Shown here: positions 10,701 through 20,332 of the stretch, piece after piece | Layout of the letters: each line of letters opens with the position of its first letter | Numbering within the stretch: the first letter of the stretch is position 1 | Source of the DNA: Strongylocentrotus pallidus | Taxonomy: Eukaryota; Echinodermata; Echinoidea; Camarodonta; Strongylocentrotidae | Assembly (NCBI GenBank): GCA_030265145.1 | Contig: JARBES010000124.1 | Span: 8,297,062-8,319,552 of the forward strand | DNA length: 22,491 nt | Reading direction: 5' to 3' | Notes under the pieces: model-generated | Told to the model about the DNA's origin: nothing | Database searches by the model: none | The model's input: only the letters and a program-made list of their open reading frames with translations | Program-made: the position numbers and the translations under genes

Positions 10701-10965
10701 CTGCTTTACCAGCCACCTGTATAGAAAGACTTTAAAGCTTCTATATAACCATTAGTTTGTTTCCCTTGAATAGTGATTCACATAAGGATCAACCTGCACA
10801 TATATACCACCTGTAAACTTATGTCCATTGAGTGGTCTTAATGAACAGGTGCCACTGTATGGAATGACCTACCATTGCATGTCCCTAGTAGCACCACACA
10901 TAGGCACCAAGATCCGACATTTGGCCTTCCCTCCAGTCAACTTGTCGCTGTGTTCTTTCAGCCAC
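7714..10965 (-). CDS. TPMT-like S-adenosylmethionine methyltransferase, copy A (5' exon in gap)
   Basis: Seven coding exons: 10873-10965, 10245-10377, 9760-9812, 9120-9194, 8680-8759, 8134-8199 and 7714-7823 (stop TAA 7714-7716). All have GT-AG introns, and their lengths and phases are identical to exons 2-8 of copy B, so the 610 nt stay in frame. The product matches thiopurine S-methyltransferase family proteins, which transfer methyl from SAM to thiol (or related) groups in the cytosol: a SAM-binding LVPMCGATRDMQWLIDEGHEV block, then HRINYTTS, CVWDCGAMTDIPPAERK and a C-terminal WGPSWWAKNRLH. About eight residues differ from copy B in roughly 203 (for example TGGKAK for TEGKTN, CNIF for CDIF, RCSIE for RCTIE). 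No stop or splice defect is visible. The missing N-terminal exon would lie in or beyond the 100-N gap. It is probably a functional gene with an assembly-truncated start. Confidence 0.9.
10026..10629. repeat. homopolymer G tracts in introns of copy A
   Basis: G10 lies at 10026-10035 (followed by CGGGG) and G11 at 10619-10629 (followed by TGGGGG). Both are in introns and correspond to longer tracts in copy B. They are poly-C in the transcript. The sequence between the two tracts is not itself repetitive. Confidence 0.8.
10692..10857. mobile_element. TA-flanked MITE in intron 2 of copy A
   Basis: The ends are CAGTCAAACCTG and, reverse complemented, CAGTGGCACCTG (9 of 12 match), with TA on each side (10690-10691 and 10858-10859). 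It is about 166 bp and non-coding. It ends 15 bp from the donor side of exon 2 (10873). The same element stands at the same place in copy B (17900-18290), so it predates the duplication. Confidence 0.65.
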
Positions 10966-11326
10966 CTGAAATCATTTAAAAATGAAGAATTGAGCCAAAA
11001 GGAAATCATAATATCAGTGTATCTTTAGAAACAATATAGAATGTATGAAGTTTTTAAGGATCTGAAGCTAGCAGTTTATATCAGATATGAGTATAGAGTG
11101 AGACTACGATCATTACAGTTTGATACATAATCTGCTTAATTCAGTTTACAAACAAAATTATCAAACAAAGAGAAAGAAAAATAAAAACAAACTGAATATA
11201 TCAGGGTAAACCTCTATATATTATATATATTTTCATGCTCTTCTCCTATTTCAACATTTCACTTCAATGTTGTAAAATTTTCATTTGTTATGTTGCAATA
11301 TACCAATAAAATGTAAATCAAATATC

Positions 11327-11426
11327 NNNNNNNNNNNNNNNNNNNNNNNNNNNNNNNNNNNNNNNNNNNNNNNNNNNNNNNNNNNNNNNNNNNNNNNNNN
11401 NNNNNNNNNNNNNNNNNNNNNNNNNN
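11327..11426. other. assembly gap of exactly 100 N
   Basis: A run of exactly 100 N, the usual placeholder for a gap of unknown size. The last bases before it (AATGTAAATCAAATATC) align with copy B just before the G14 tract at 18966. The gap therefore probably hides a G tract, the ATC-rich array, coding exon 1 and the promoter of copy A, at least about 0.5 kb and perhaps 1.8 kb by comparison with copy B. Confidence 0.97.
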
Positions 11427-11551
11427 TTTCCCGGCAAATTTTTTATCATCATGTATTAGTCAAAACATATTCTTTCACATGATTGGTAATGAGAGCTTCC
11501 ATTGCATTTTTTGAAATTGGGGCGTTTCCAATACTGGTCTTTACCTTTAAA
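11427..11551. other. short unmatched sequence between gap and unit B
   Basis: No clear counterpart in the window. Unit A homology begins only at about 11552. It could be upstream flank of TPMT copy A or neighbour 3' UTR more distal than the portion retained at 4758. Confidence 0.4.
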
Positions 11552-12381
11552 GGCAGACAAAGAAGAGAAATATTGCAATAAAATTATCTTCGGCAATTTT
11601 GCCGAACTGTTTTCTGCCATTCAAATATGCATAAAAAAGAACATATTTGTATTTGTGTATTTACAACGGCATTGATGGTCTTGATACTCTAACTTGCCAA
11701 TCGATGTCATTTCATAAAGTTGCCTTTAAAACTAGTCCAGTTTGTTTTTACTGTGTAAATTTGGAATGCAGTAGCAGTAACGAATTGATAACAGCATTGC
11801 TACAATGTCATAGTATTATATGCTAAGTGAGCATTTAGTGTAGTAGTCATTTTAATAAATTAATTTGATATCTTAGCTCAGACTTAAATGACTGTATGAA
11901 GTACAGGTTTTAAGGCATGGTTTAGATGACTTGACAAATGCTTTTTCAAAGTTTTCATGAAGAAAAAAAAAACAAATTTGATGAAAGTGTTAAGTCATCC
12001 ATTTCCACTGCACAAGTAAAGATTGACATCATACAATGCTTTTCAGATAATATGCATGATTTCTAACAGATTCCTTCCACAATCCACATAATGCATCACA
12101 ATTTATTTATTTTGGAGATAATTTAATGCTGCACATTTTGTAATACTCTTTGACAGCAACAATGTTTCCCTTCAAACAAGGACTAGCTCATACGGGGCTG
12201 TCGTAGTTGCATTATTTTTTTTCTTATTTAGGAAAATTTTTGAGAAAGAAATTAATGGATCCCTTTGTATTTATTTGTAGACTTATCCTTGACATTTTAA
12301 TTTATTTGTAATAATTTGATGTAAATGAATTGTTAGCTGCTTTAATAGAAAGCTACTACATGTAGGAGGCATAGAAAGTTC

Positions 12382-12613
12382 ATGCAATCTGTGTTTGTGT
12401 TAAATACTCATGTTGCAGATTTTATGTATATTGATCTAATAGGTTCAAACAATGTTTGTACTGTTCATGCTAATGCATCGATTTATGGGGAGAAGGATAT
12501 ATGGGACTTTTACATTTATTGCAAAGTGTTCTTTGAGATTTTAATGGAAATAAAATACATGAATCTTGTTTGCAAAGTTTTGTTTCGCTACCGTATGTTT
12601 CTTTTTGTTTTTG
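12382..12613 (+). other. duplicated neighbour 3' UTR tail in unit B
   Basis: Near-identical copy of 5599-5830 including its AATAAA. No plus-strand exon is visible between the gap and this block, so it looks like an orphaned 3' end carried along by the duplication. Whether it is transcribed is unknown. Confidence 0.5.
12549..12554 (+). terminator. orphan poly(A) signal AATAAA in unit B
   Basis: Copy of the signal at 5766, with the same downstream T/GT-rich stretch. It has no visible upstream coding exon. It lies opposite the copy B poly(A) signal at 13090. Confidence 0.45.
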
Positions 12614-12739
12614 CTGACTGAATTCATTATTATTCTGACACAAGTGATATGAGTGCATGATGTTCAGTGGAAGAATGATAGCAGTAGCAGCAACTAATTG
12701 GTGATAGTGTTATATGCCCTCCCCCTTTGCCCACCCACC

Positions 12740-12980
12740 ATAGCAAAAAAAGAAAGAAAGAGAAGGGGGAGGGGGAAAGCAGTCGAGGAGGAGGGTGGAT
12801 GGTGGTCGTACTTTGATGATGATGGTCATTTATACTGTGCCATACACTCAGAAGTACCATAGCACTTACAATGTAAAAAATAAATAAAAAAGAGGAAAAA
12901 GAAACAAAACGACTAGCGCTGTGGTAAAAGATGGGTCTAAATTAAAATTGTTTTTTAATGTTGACAGATTTTCTGCGCCC
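12740..12980. other. unit B-specific segment with a polypurine tract
   Basis: About 240 bp absent from unit A, beginning with an A/G-only tract at about 12744-12778 (AAAGAAAGAAAGAGAAGG then G/A runs) and GAGGAGGAGGGTGGATGG. Near its right end, CCAAAGAAACTAAACATG is shared with unit C at about 20790 but not with A. The minus-strand open frame across it (12630-12860) is proline- and serine-rich low complexity and is not credible. Confidence 0.5.
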
Positions 12981-13089
12981 AAACCAAAGAAACTAAACAT
13001 GCTGCAAGATCTTGAAAATCTTAGCGCAATGATATACTTGTATCAAATGAAATAATGAACAACACAGCCACATAATTTTCTTGATACAA

Positions 13090-13095
13090 TTTATT
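13090..13095 (-). terminator. poly(A) signal of TPMT-like copy B
   Basis: TTTATT on plus (AATAAA on the coding strand) in the same context as 6122 and 20899. With the stop at 14989 this gives a 3' UTR of about 1.9 kb, including the inserted MITE. Confidence 0.5.
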
Positions 13096-14286
13096 GGTTT
13101 AAAAAAGAAGTTTCATTCATTTATATTTCCAGCATATTTCAGACAAATGTGCTATTACAATGACAGTCATTCCAATAAAACTACACGGACAATCGTTAAT
13201 AAAACAGCTATGCACAATTATGTTAAGATCAAGTGCTGTTCAGAGTGTTTTGGCATTATATACATACCAAACCTGAAAATCTTTGGATGCCTAAAGTTGA
13301 TATGAAATGATACACTCCAAAGCTCTTGTAAATGCATCCTATAACCGATCTCATTCGATACATTTATTACAATTCCTTATAGCATTTAGCTCGTACAGTA
13401 GTATTTACAGATTAAAAAAACAATATACAAAACTAACAATGTGGAACAGATACCATAGATATACTTTACTAATATCACAGTGTTAAATGATAAATCCATA
13501 ATTTATAATTGATTCATATTATTTCATTGCATCATTACCCCAGACCTCTATTTACCGTAAATATTTCTATTCACTGCCTGGGTAATATAATGTCACATAT
13601 TAAGAATTGGTGAATACGGTTACTATTACATTCAACATACATTTGTGCTTACTTGATAAACAAAAATAGCAATAAACATAAACAGTTTTAAAAGTCATTC
13701 TAATTCAAGCATCACTGGTTGTCGGATGTCACTCTTTACATCTTACTGTTACAACACAAGATTCCTGAATAAGCATTCTTCATACATACAATATACTTTA
13801 TCTACATACATGTATACCTACATGTACGAGAGAGAAGAAAAAAGGTATTGGGCTTGTAGGCAAATTTTGAAAGACTATATAGGGTACTCTAATCCCAGAA
13901 ACTTTAATAGTGACATGATACTTCTGTTAACGGTGGCCATCGTGATTGCAATTTTTTGGTTGTTGCAAATTGCAGAATATCAATATTGTGATATATTACA
14001 TTTCATAGCGCAGCTTGAAATATTTGTCAAGCTTTGCCACTCACAGAATTTGTGAAAGTTTATGGTTTCACAGACTGTCACAAATAAATAATTTCATACA
14101 TGAGTTAATTTATACATAAATCAATTTATAAAGCACTATGTAAATATCTATTATTGTTATTACTATTATATTATGATTTTTATTAGAAAGTTGTTATTAG
14201 AATTATGCTTCATTTATATAATTGTTGTAACATGAAGGTTAACATTACTTTGTATTTTTGTTTAGCGCTTAGAAACACTGTATTAA

Positions 14287-14785
14287 AGGTAATACAAAGT
14301 TTTGGTATGGGGTCATGAATTTGGTTGAAATGAATATTATTGGAAGCATATGCGATATTACAATATTCAGTGATCGTTGTCCCGGTTGAAATCCAGTCTA
14401 AAGTGATGAAAGTGTAAATAATAAACTCTTTATATTGTATAGGGCCCTCTCAAGACTGATATTACTTTCGCTTTAAAACAATGTTTCTTGACTACAATCG
14501 ACCGATTTGCTATTCCCGTTTGGAAATTATATATCATAACTGCATATTCTGAGATTTTCATTTTTTTTCATAAAAATGGCCTTAGGCGCTTTCTAAAATA
14601 TTTGAAATTTACCGGGAGCACCGGTAAATTTGTGATTATACAATTTCTCTATAAAAGCAGAAGTGTTTTAGGGGCTAAATTTTCTAGTGCTTATAATACA
14701 TCCACAGGGATATCCAAATATATCAAAATTTTAAAGAATTACTATTCATCCAATTTTCAAAATTTCCCAAAACTTTGCATTACCT
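14287..14785. mobile_element. TTAA-flanked MITE, family 1, copy 2 (in 3' UTR of copy B)
   Basis: 499 bp. The ends are AGGTAATACAAAGTTTTGGT and, reverse complemented, AGGTAATGCAAAGTTTTGGG, with TTAA at 14283-14286 and 14786-14789. Unit A has the empty site: GTATTAAGCACTTTATAAA at about 7480 with a single TTAA. The internal hairpin AAATTTACCGG/CCGGTAAATTT is kept. The element inserted after units A and B separated. It has no transposase; the 130-codon open frame starting at 14488 runs out past the element and is incidental. Confidence 0.92.
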
Positions 14786-14988
14786 TTAAGCGCTTTATAA
14801 ATGTAATATATTATTATTATTATCAAAGTCTGGATATTATTATGCAAGACTTGCAAGGTTGGTTTTTAATAAAATCATGATTTGATCTTATGTACATTTT
14901 TTTTTTTTTAATCGATGAGTGACCTGAAACTTTGGATATTATGCAAGATGCGTAATGTAATTCCAAGGTGAGTTGATCATGAAAATGA

Positions 14989-17900
14989 TTACTTGAGGAG
15001 GAGGAGATGAAGTCTGTTCTTAGCCCACCAGCTAGGCCCCCATTCCTCAGCTTCCTTGCTGTCTTCCTCACATAGCATCTCAATAGTGCATCGCTCTCCT
15101 GTGAACACAGCAGAAATGAAGGGAGAAAGATATATGAGGTTACTGGAAGAAGTTGAGCTACATTTTGGTAGAAGAAAAGCAAGCATCAAAATTCTTAAAT
15201 TGGCAACAAATTGAATAATTCGTAATGCAATTTGAAAACTTGTTGACATAGTTCCTGTCGATATACACGTAGATGCTTTTTTTTTTAAATTGTAAAACTT
15301 TTAAAGAAACATACTATCCAGTCTAGAAAGCGGAGAAGAAAAGCTTATCACTTTACAACTTCAAAAAAGTTCTGTCTTCACAGAATTAAAGTGCAGCTGT
15401 ATACATACCATACATCTTCTTGAAATCTTTTTCTTCCACCGGTCGAAATTCATCTTCATCATCATTGTCCTCACCTAATCATGTAGTGAAAACAAAATAT
15501 GAATATGTAAACGTAGATCCTTAAGAATCTTCATTGGTAAAAAGTATAGACCTAGAGTATATTTAAACGTTCAATTGATGAAATATCCATAGACAAACAG
15601 AAACGCCCTAACAATACAACAAATCCATGCAGCTGCTAGTTTTGTTGTGCTATTTGTGACAATGTCAAATTTGCAGATCAAAGTAACACATTCCAATTAC
15701 AGTGTAATTTTAGAAGAAAAAGGGAAAAATGAAAACCAGTTGCTTCTAAAAGTATTGATCATTTTAAGATGGAAATTAAAAAATCTCTGATTCTTTCTAC
15801 TGTATATACATGTAGCACCTTCTGCAAGAGAATTCCTGAAACTCATTTTCACATTGCATGCATATCAATTGTTCCTACCTTCTATCTCTCCAAAGGCGAG
15901 GGTTTCAGCGAGTATTCTTCCTCCAGGCTTGAGAGCTGATAGAATGATCTCAGAATAGCTGAAACATCAACACCAGTGTAATCAAAACTTTCATAGAATT
16001 CCATATCAATCTTCAGGAAATTTTCTCTTGAATTTGCCCATTTCAGTCTTGTATATATAGAGTGACTGCATGATTATTATTTTAATAAACTTCTTTTCAA
16101 ATAATTTCTGTAAAATTGATAATAGGTTGTCATATAAGCCTTTGTCAAGATTTGTTGTTAATCTCCCCGGAAGAGGTTAGTCTAACGTTTTAACATGATT
16201 TTTTAACAAAGTTATACCACAAAATGTTAGCATTCCTTAGACACTCCCGTGCGTTTTAAATTGATATGATTCTGCCTAATGAAAGAATTTATTTTTTTGA
16301 ACATCTAAATTCTAAAAATGACAGGAATTAATTATTTGTTGTGACTTAATGAAACTTACTCTTTCCTCTCTGCTGGAGGTATGTCTGTCATGGCACCACA
16401 GTCCCATACACAGTCAACCTTCCCTATCAGACTCCTGTACATAACATAAACAAATACTCTCCTTTTACTTTACGGTATATAGAGGAAAGAATGAAATGGA
16501 GTCCAGGGCAGTATTTCACGAAACGTCGTGTACATAAAGTACGCATTTCAATGGGATGTCGGCGAACTTGCATGCCTTAAAAAGAGAACTTATGGTAGAA
16601 ATGCTTCCCATGGAGTGGAGATGGTGTGCACACTGTGTGTATACAGAATGCCGATGACTGGAGATATACAATATGTAACAGTACAGAGCTTTACTACTTA
16701 TATGTTTAACGACCTTAATGACTGAAATCATCAATGAAAATTTAAAGATTTGGTAAGGAAATATCATATTATGAACGACAGGATTCTATGAGTGTACAGG
16801 TGGGTTACCGTAATTTGTTCACATTGTTTGTTTTACCATTTAAAACAATACATACGGTAGGCACAAATACTAAAAACATTTTTTCTTTTAAGAACTATAA
16901 ATAACAAAAACCAACAGAAACAGATAAGGTGCACATGATATGAGTTTAATTGATACTCACATATCCATCTCAAAGATGTCACATCTGTACAAAGCGAGCT
17001 TCTTGTCTTTACTCTGTAAAAGAGAAGCAGTAAAAGGAAAATTAAAGGACATTTGTTGTTGTTTTTTATCTGGTTTACAGAAGATCAATTGGAAGAGTAA
17101 ATGGACTATACAGCTCATCACATCATTGTTCCATATTCTCAAAAAGATGCTCAAACATAATCCACATATTATATTAAATCATAATGAAATTTCCATCAGG
17201 TGTCTTTTTTTTTTTTTTTTTTAAATCATGGACCTCTATGGAAATAATACTTAACATTATGCTGGAAGAGGGTGGGGGGGGGGGGGGGGCTGGGTTATAT
17301 AGTGATTAACAAATTTTGGCTTTAACATATATTGCATCATGAAGGTGAGAAAATTATATCAGATATAATTTTGAATCACAGATTCTTGTATTGAGCAAGA
17401 CAAATGAATATTTCAATAACCCTTCTGAAGTCGTAATTTTCTTCCCAAAGATCAAACCTGCCAGTATCTATACCTAAATGTACACTATACAATATATTGT
17501 AGTTACCTTGTAGCACTTCCCGTCATTGACGCTAGGTACTTGAGATGTGGTGTAATTAATCCGGTGTCGATCAAGAAAGAGATGTAAAGCTTTATCAACC
17601 AGCTCTAGACCGATCACTTCATGGCCTTCATCCATCAACCTACGTGACGACAACAAAGAAAGAAAGAATAAACAATTACCTCAAAAAAGGAAAAAATATC
17701 TAGAAAGAGATGTAAAGGCTTATCCACTAGCTCTATATAGTTCTAGACCTACTTCTATGTAACAATATGTTTTAAATCAGCACATCAAGTCATTCTAATG
17801 ATGATGGAGGGGAGGGGGTTGGGGGGGGGGGGTCGCCATCAGTCTACCAGCTTACCATGGTCAATGTACATTTGTATGCCCTTTTTTGTGTTCTGATTAC

Positions 17901-19449
17901 AGTCAAACCTGCTTTACCAATTAACCACCTGTATAGTACATAGGGTCATCAAACAATGTATTTCATTGTTTGGTACCATGATTACCATGGTTACCATGGT
18001 TTTTTTTTGTTAAGGGTATATAGAAAGACTATACTCTTCTATGTATAGGTTGCAAGAGCTACGGGTACTTTACTCACCTTTGCAAGCAGCCTTCATGATT
18101 AGACCCCTATATGTGATTTTTAAATGAAGTCGGTCATTGTCCTGAACGACAGACAGCTACTACTACCACCAGGACCACATTACTTTGTCTCCATTGAATA
18201 GTGATTCACATAAGGATCAACCTGCACATAAAGACCACCTGTCGACTTTTCTCATGTCCATTGAGTGGTCTTTATATACAGGTGCCACTGTATGAAATGA
18301 CCTACCATTGCATGTCCCTAGTAGCACCACACATAGGCACCAAGATCCGACAGTTAGTCTTCCCTTCAGTCAACTTGTCGCTGTGTTCTTTCAGCCACCT
18401 GAAATCATTTAAAAACGAAGAATTGAGCCGAAAGGAAATCATAATATCAGTGTATCTTTAGAAACAATGTACAATGTACGAATTTTAAGGTTCAAAGCTA
18501 GCAGCATATATCAGATATGATTTTAGAATGAGACTATGATCATTACGGTTTGATACTTGCATAACTTTTTCTGCTTACAGTAATTCAGTTTACAAAAAAA
18601 ATTATAAAATGAATAAAAACTCCAATAATGTGATATACTAGCAATATAAAGATATATGATTTAATGGGTATACAGTATACCCTTATGCTATCAACAACTT
18701 GTATAGGAACAGATTACCCTGTCTTCCCACGATCAGTGACATCGACGTACATGTACCCATGTGTTAAATAGGGCCGGAAGGGGGGCAGGGGGGCAAATCA
18801 AACAAAGAGAAAGAAACAAAATCAAAACTAAACTAAATATATTAGGGTAGACCTCTATATTATTGATATTTTCTGCTCTTCTCCTATATTTCAACATTTT
18901 ACTTCAATGTTGTGAAATCTTCATTTATTATTTTGCAATACCAACAAAATGTAAATCAAATGTCTGGGGGGGGGGGGGGTACCCTGAGATGTAATGAGAT
19001 GCTAATTGGTACAACAATGGTCAATAATTGTCAGTGGGCCATAAATAAGCACTATATACAAGAACTCCTTATCATCATCAACATCATTATCATCATAACA
19101 TCGTCATCATCATCATCGTTATCATCATAACATCGTCATCATCATTATATCATTATTATTATTATCATCATAACATCGTCATCATCATTATTTAATCATT
19201 ATTATTATTATCATCATAACATCGTCATCATCATTATATCATTATTATTATTATCATCATTATTAGTATTCTTATTTCAGTACATCTAAATTCAGATCTT
19301 GCTTACTTGCTGACCTCCCTGTTAGCATCCTTACAGTCACCATCATACCAGGCAGCCGCCCATTCCTTCTCTACAGCTTGACGTCCGGCAGTCACGTGAC
19401 CTTCACTACTGCATTCATTATATGATTCACTCTCAGTCTCAGCGGCCAT
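14989..19449 (-). CDS. TPMT-like S-adenosylmethionine methyltransferase, copy B, complete
   Basis: Eight coding exons: 19307-19449, 18306-18398, 17507-17639, 16961-17013, 16360-16434, 15879-15958, 15409-15474 and 14989-15098. They sum to 753 nt, or 250 residues plus TAA; human TPMT has 245. All introns are GT-AG and junction phases agree. The ATG at 19449 has context AAACATGG. Features: an acidic N-terminus (MAAETESESYNE), then EKEWAAAWYDGD matching the EEWQDKW SAM-contact helix of TPMT, LVPMCGATRDMQW (family PLCGKAVEMKW), EGHEVIGLELVDKAL with the SAM-ribose Glu, and CVWDCGAMTDIPPAERKDY where human has IWDRGALVAINPGDRKCY. Exon 7 adds an acidic patch (EDNDDEDE), and the C-terminus is WWAKNRLHLLLLK. 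The likely role is cytosolic SAM-dependent methylation of a small thiol, selenium or similar substrate. The Arg-to-Cys change in the WDRGAL block argues against assuming thiopurine chemistry. A TATA promoter lies near 20300. Confidence 0.94.
17211..17289. repeat. poly-T and G16 homopolymers in intron 3 of copy B
   Basis: A T run at about 17204-17222 is followed by G16 at 17274-17289. Unit A has only G10 at the matching place. A further G12 stands at 17821-17832 in intron 2. On the transcript these are C runs. Confidence 0.85.
17900..18290. mobile_element. TA-flanked MITE in intron 2 of copy B, longer form
   Basis: It has the same ends as 10692-10857 (CAGTCAAACCTG and CAGGTGCCACTG, flanked by TA) but is 391 bp long. 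Extra internal sequence includes inverted repeats such as AAACAATG...CATTGTTT (17951-17971) and ACCATGATTACCATGG (about 17977-17999), plus roughly 150 bp at about 18025-18180 absent from A. Either B carries nested insertions or A has lost internal sequence. The right end lies 15 bp from exon 2. Confidence 0.62.
18606..18798. mobile_element. unit B-specific insertion of about 190 bp in intron 1
   Basis: Unit A reads straight through (AAAATTATCAAACAAAGAG at about 11154-11172), while B carries about 190 bp between ATTAT and ATCAAACAAAG. It includes the perfect palindrome GGGTATAC-A-GTATACCC (18666-18682) and a purine-rich right end (GGAAGGGGGGCAGGGGGG). No terminal repeats were found, so the family is unknown. 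Confidence 0.45.
18966..18979. repeat. G14 homopolymer at the position of the copy A gap
   Basis: Fourteen G in a row, three bases beyond the point where unit A runs into N. This explains the assembly break. Confidence 0.9.
19066..19262. repeat. ATC/ATT trinucleotide array with a 43-46 bp higher-order period
   Basis: ATC and ATT triplets interrupted by the landmark CATAACATCGTCATC, which starts near 19094, 19126, 19169 and 19215 (spacings 32, 43 and 46). The array follows AATAAGCACTATATACAAG (about 19043-19061), which resembles the retroposon tail at 7480. This suggests the array grew from such a tail. It lies within 50 bp of the donor of coding exon 1. Confidence 0.85.
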
Positions 19450-19494
19450 GTTTTATACCTCTTTGCTGTCGAGAGATGGAGACTTGTAAAGATG
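19450..19494 (-). other. 5' UTR part of the first coding exon, copy B
   Basis: Upstream of the ATG the minus strand reads TTTTTCAG followed by CATCTTTACAAG, a good acceptor ending at 19495. The first coding exon then spans 19307-19494, with 45 nt of untranslated leader. This implies at least one upstream non-coding exon. Confidence 0.5.
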
Positions 19495-20194
19495 CTGAAA
19501 AATTGAATGGAAAAAATCTGTTATGTTTTCTGCACATTGCTGCAATAAAATATATCATACAGTTGGCGAAGTATGTACATGAATTAAGATTTTAATTAAT
19601 TCCAGTCAATAGGCCTATCGAAACAACTTATCATTTTATTGCCTATTACATTTTCTATTCGATTTATTAATTGATAAAGTAATTAATTAATTGTCTTGTA
19701 AATTGTTTATATCAATTGTCTGATTTACTACAGATCTACGATGTCAATGTGTACAATATAAAAATCTCTTGAAGCATATAATGAATGGGAACAATTAAAG
19801 CAAGATTTTATAACATATCATTACAAATATACAAAAAAAAGCTGAAGTGGTATACAACAGCTCATACATGTACATGTATATACTGATATAATAGGTTTCT
19901 ATTTATTTTCAAAATTCATTTCACTTTCATTACATTTCTTCATTCTTAAAAAGACATGATTATATTTGTGGATCATATAAATCTTTTTTTTTTTGCATAA
20001 TCAAGGTTTGAATATACACATTTGTATTTTAAAGTTGAAGAATAACATCCATTTACATTTCCATTGATTTTTTTTCTTCATTTACACCATAAAAATGTTA
20101 CTCTGAAAATATAGAGTACAGTACATGCTAGCATGCCATGGTCATACATGTTATATATCACACCAATATATGTATGTTATACAAATGTATATAC
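19495..20194 (-). other. candidate 5' UTR intron of copy B
   Basis: AT-rich sequence with no open frames of note, between the acceptor at 19495 and a donor at 20194 (AAAG followed by GTATATAC). Palindromic TACATGTACATGTATA sits near 19866-19881. Nothing else is recognised. Confidence 0.4.
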
Positions 20195-20272
20195 CTTTGT
20201 AGTGAGGTCCTGTGCAATAGCTAGTCACAGCATTCACAGTGATCCACAACAAAGAAGAACGAAGAGATTACT
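20195..20272 (-). other. candidate non-coding first exon of copy B
   Basis: A 78-nt block from an initiator-like TCAGT (A at 20272) to the donor AAAG/GTATAT. It contains no ATG in a long frame. The placement rests on core promoter spacing and a donor that pairs with the acceptor at 19495; transcript evidence is lacking. Confidence 0.42.
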
Positions 20273-20332
20273 GAAAGAGCCTCCGTTCTTCACCTCTACT
20301 TATAGAGGCATCAAGTTCACGATTGCAATATC
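20270..20332 (-). promoter_or_regulatory. TATA/Inr core promoter of TPMT-like copy B
   Basis: On the minus strand TATAAG (20304-20299) lies 32 bp before the A of TCAGT (20272), which is close to ideal TATA-to-Inr spacing. The TATA box sits inside a perfect inverted repeat, CCTCTA-TAAG-TAGAGG (20308-20293). Just upstream are ATTGCAAT (C/EBP-like, about 20325-20332) and an octamer-like ATTTGCAC. Assignment to TPMT is inferred from orientation and distance to exon 1. Confidence 0.48.

Larger units (their letters stand above)
4758..11326. repeat. tandem segmental duplication, unit A
   Basis: The sequence from GCAGACAGAGAAGAG at about 4758 to the gap matches 11552 to about 18965 in the same orientation, interrupted only by unit-specific insertions. 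The unit contains, in order, the distal 3' UTR of a presumed plus-strand gene, the 3' UTR of the minus-strand TPMT-like gene, and TPMT exons 8 to 2. The match breaks off on the left at about 4758. The right boundary is hidden by the gap. Confidence 0.9.
11552..18965. repeat. tandem segmental duplication, unit B
   Basis: Direct repeat of 4758-11326. Unit B extends further right through exon 1 and the promoter, for which no partner can be seen because of the gap. Unit-specific additions include 12740-12980, the MITE at 14287-14785, growth inside the 17900-18290 element, and 18606-18798. Confidence 0.9.

Noticed and set aside
12630-12860. Minus-strand proline/serine-rich open frame
   Set aside because: It is the reverse complement of a polypurine tract unique to unit B, with no splice support.
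14488-14880. 130-codon open frame through the MITE as a possible transposase
   Set aside because: It crosses the element boundary into host sequence, has no DDE-type motif and is not preserved in the 1541-2043 copy.
19066-19262. CRISPR-like or functional repeat array
   Set aside because: Units are ATC/ATT triplets with irregular 32-46 bp landmark spacing and no distinct spacers; it is an expanded simple repeat in an animal gene.
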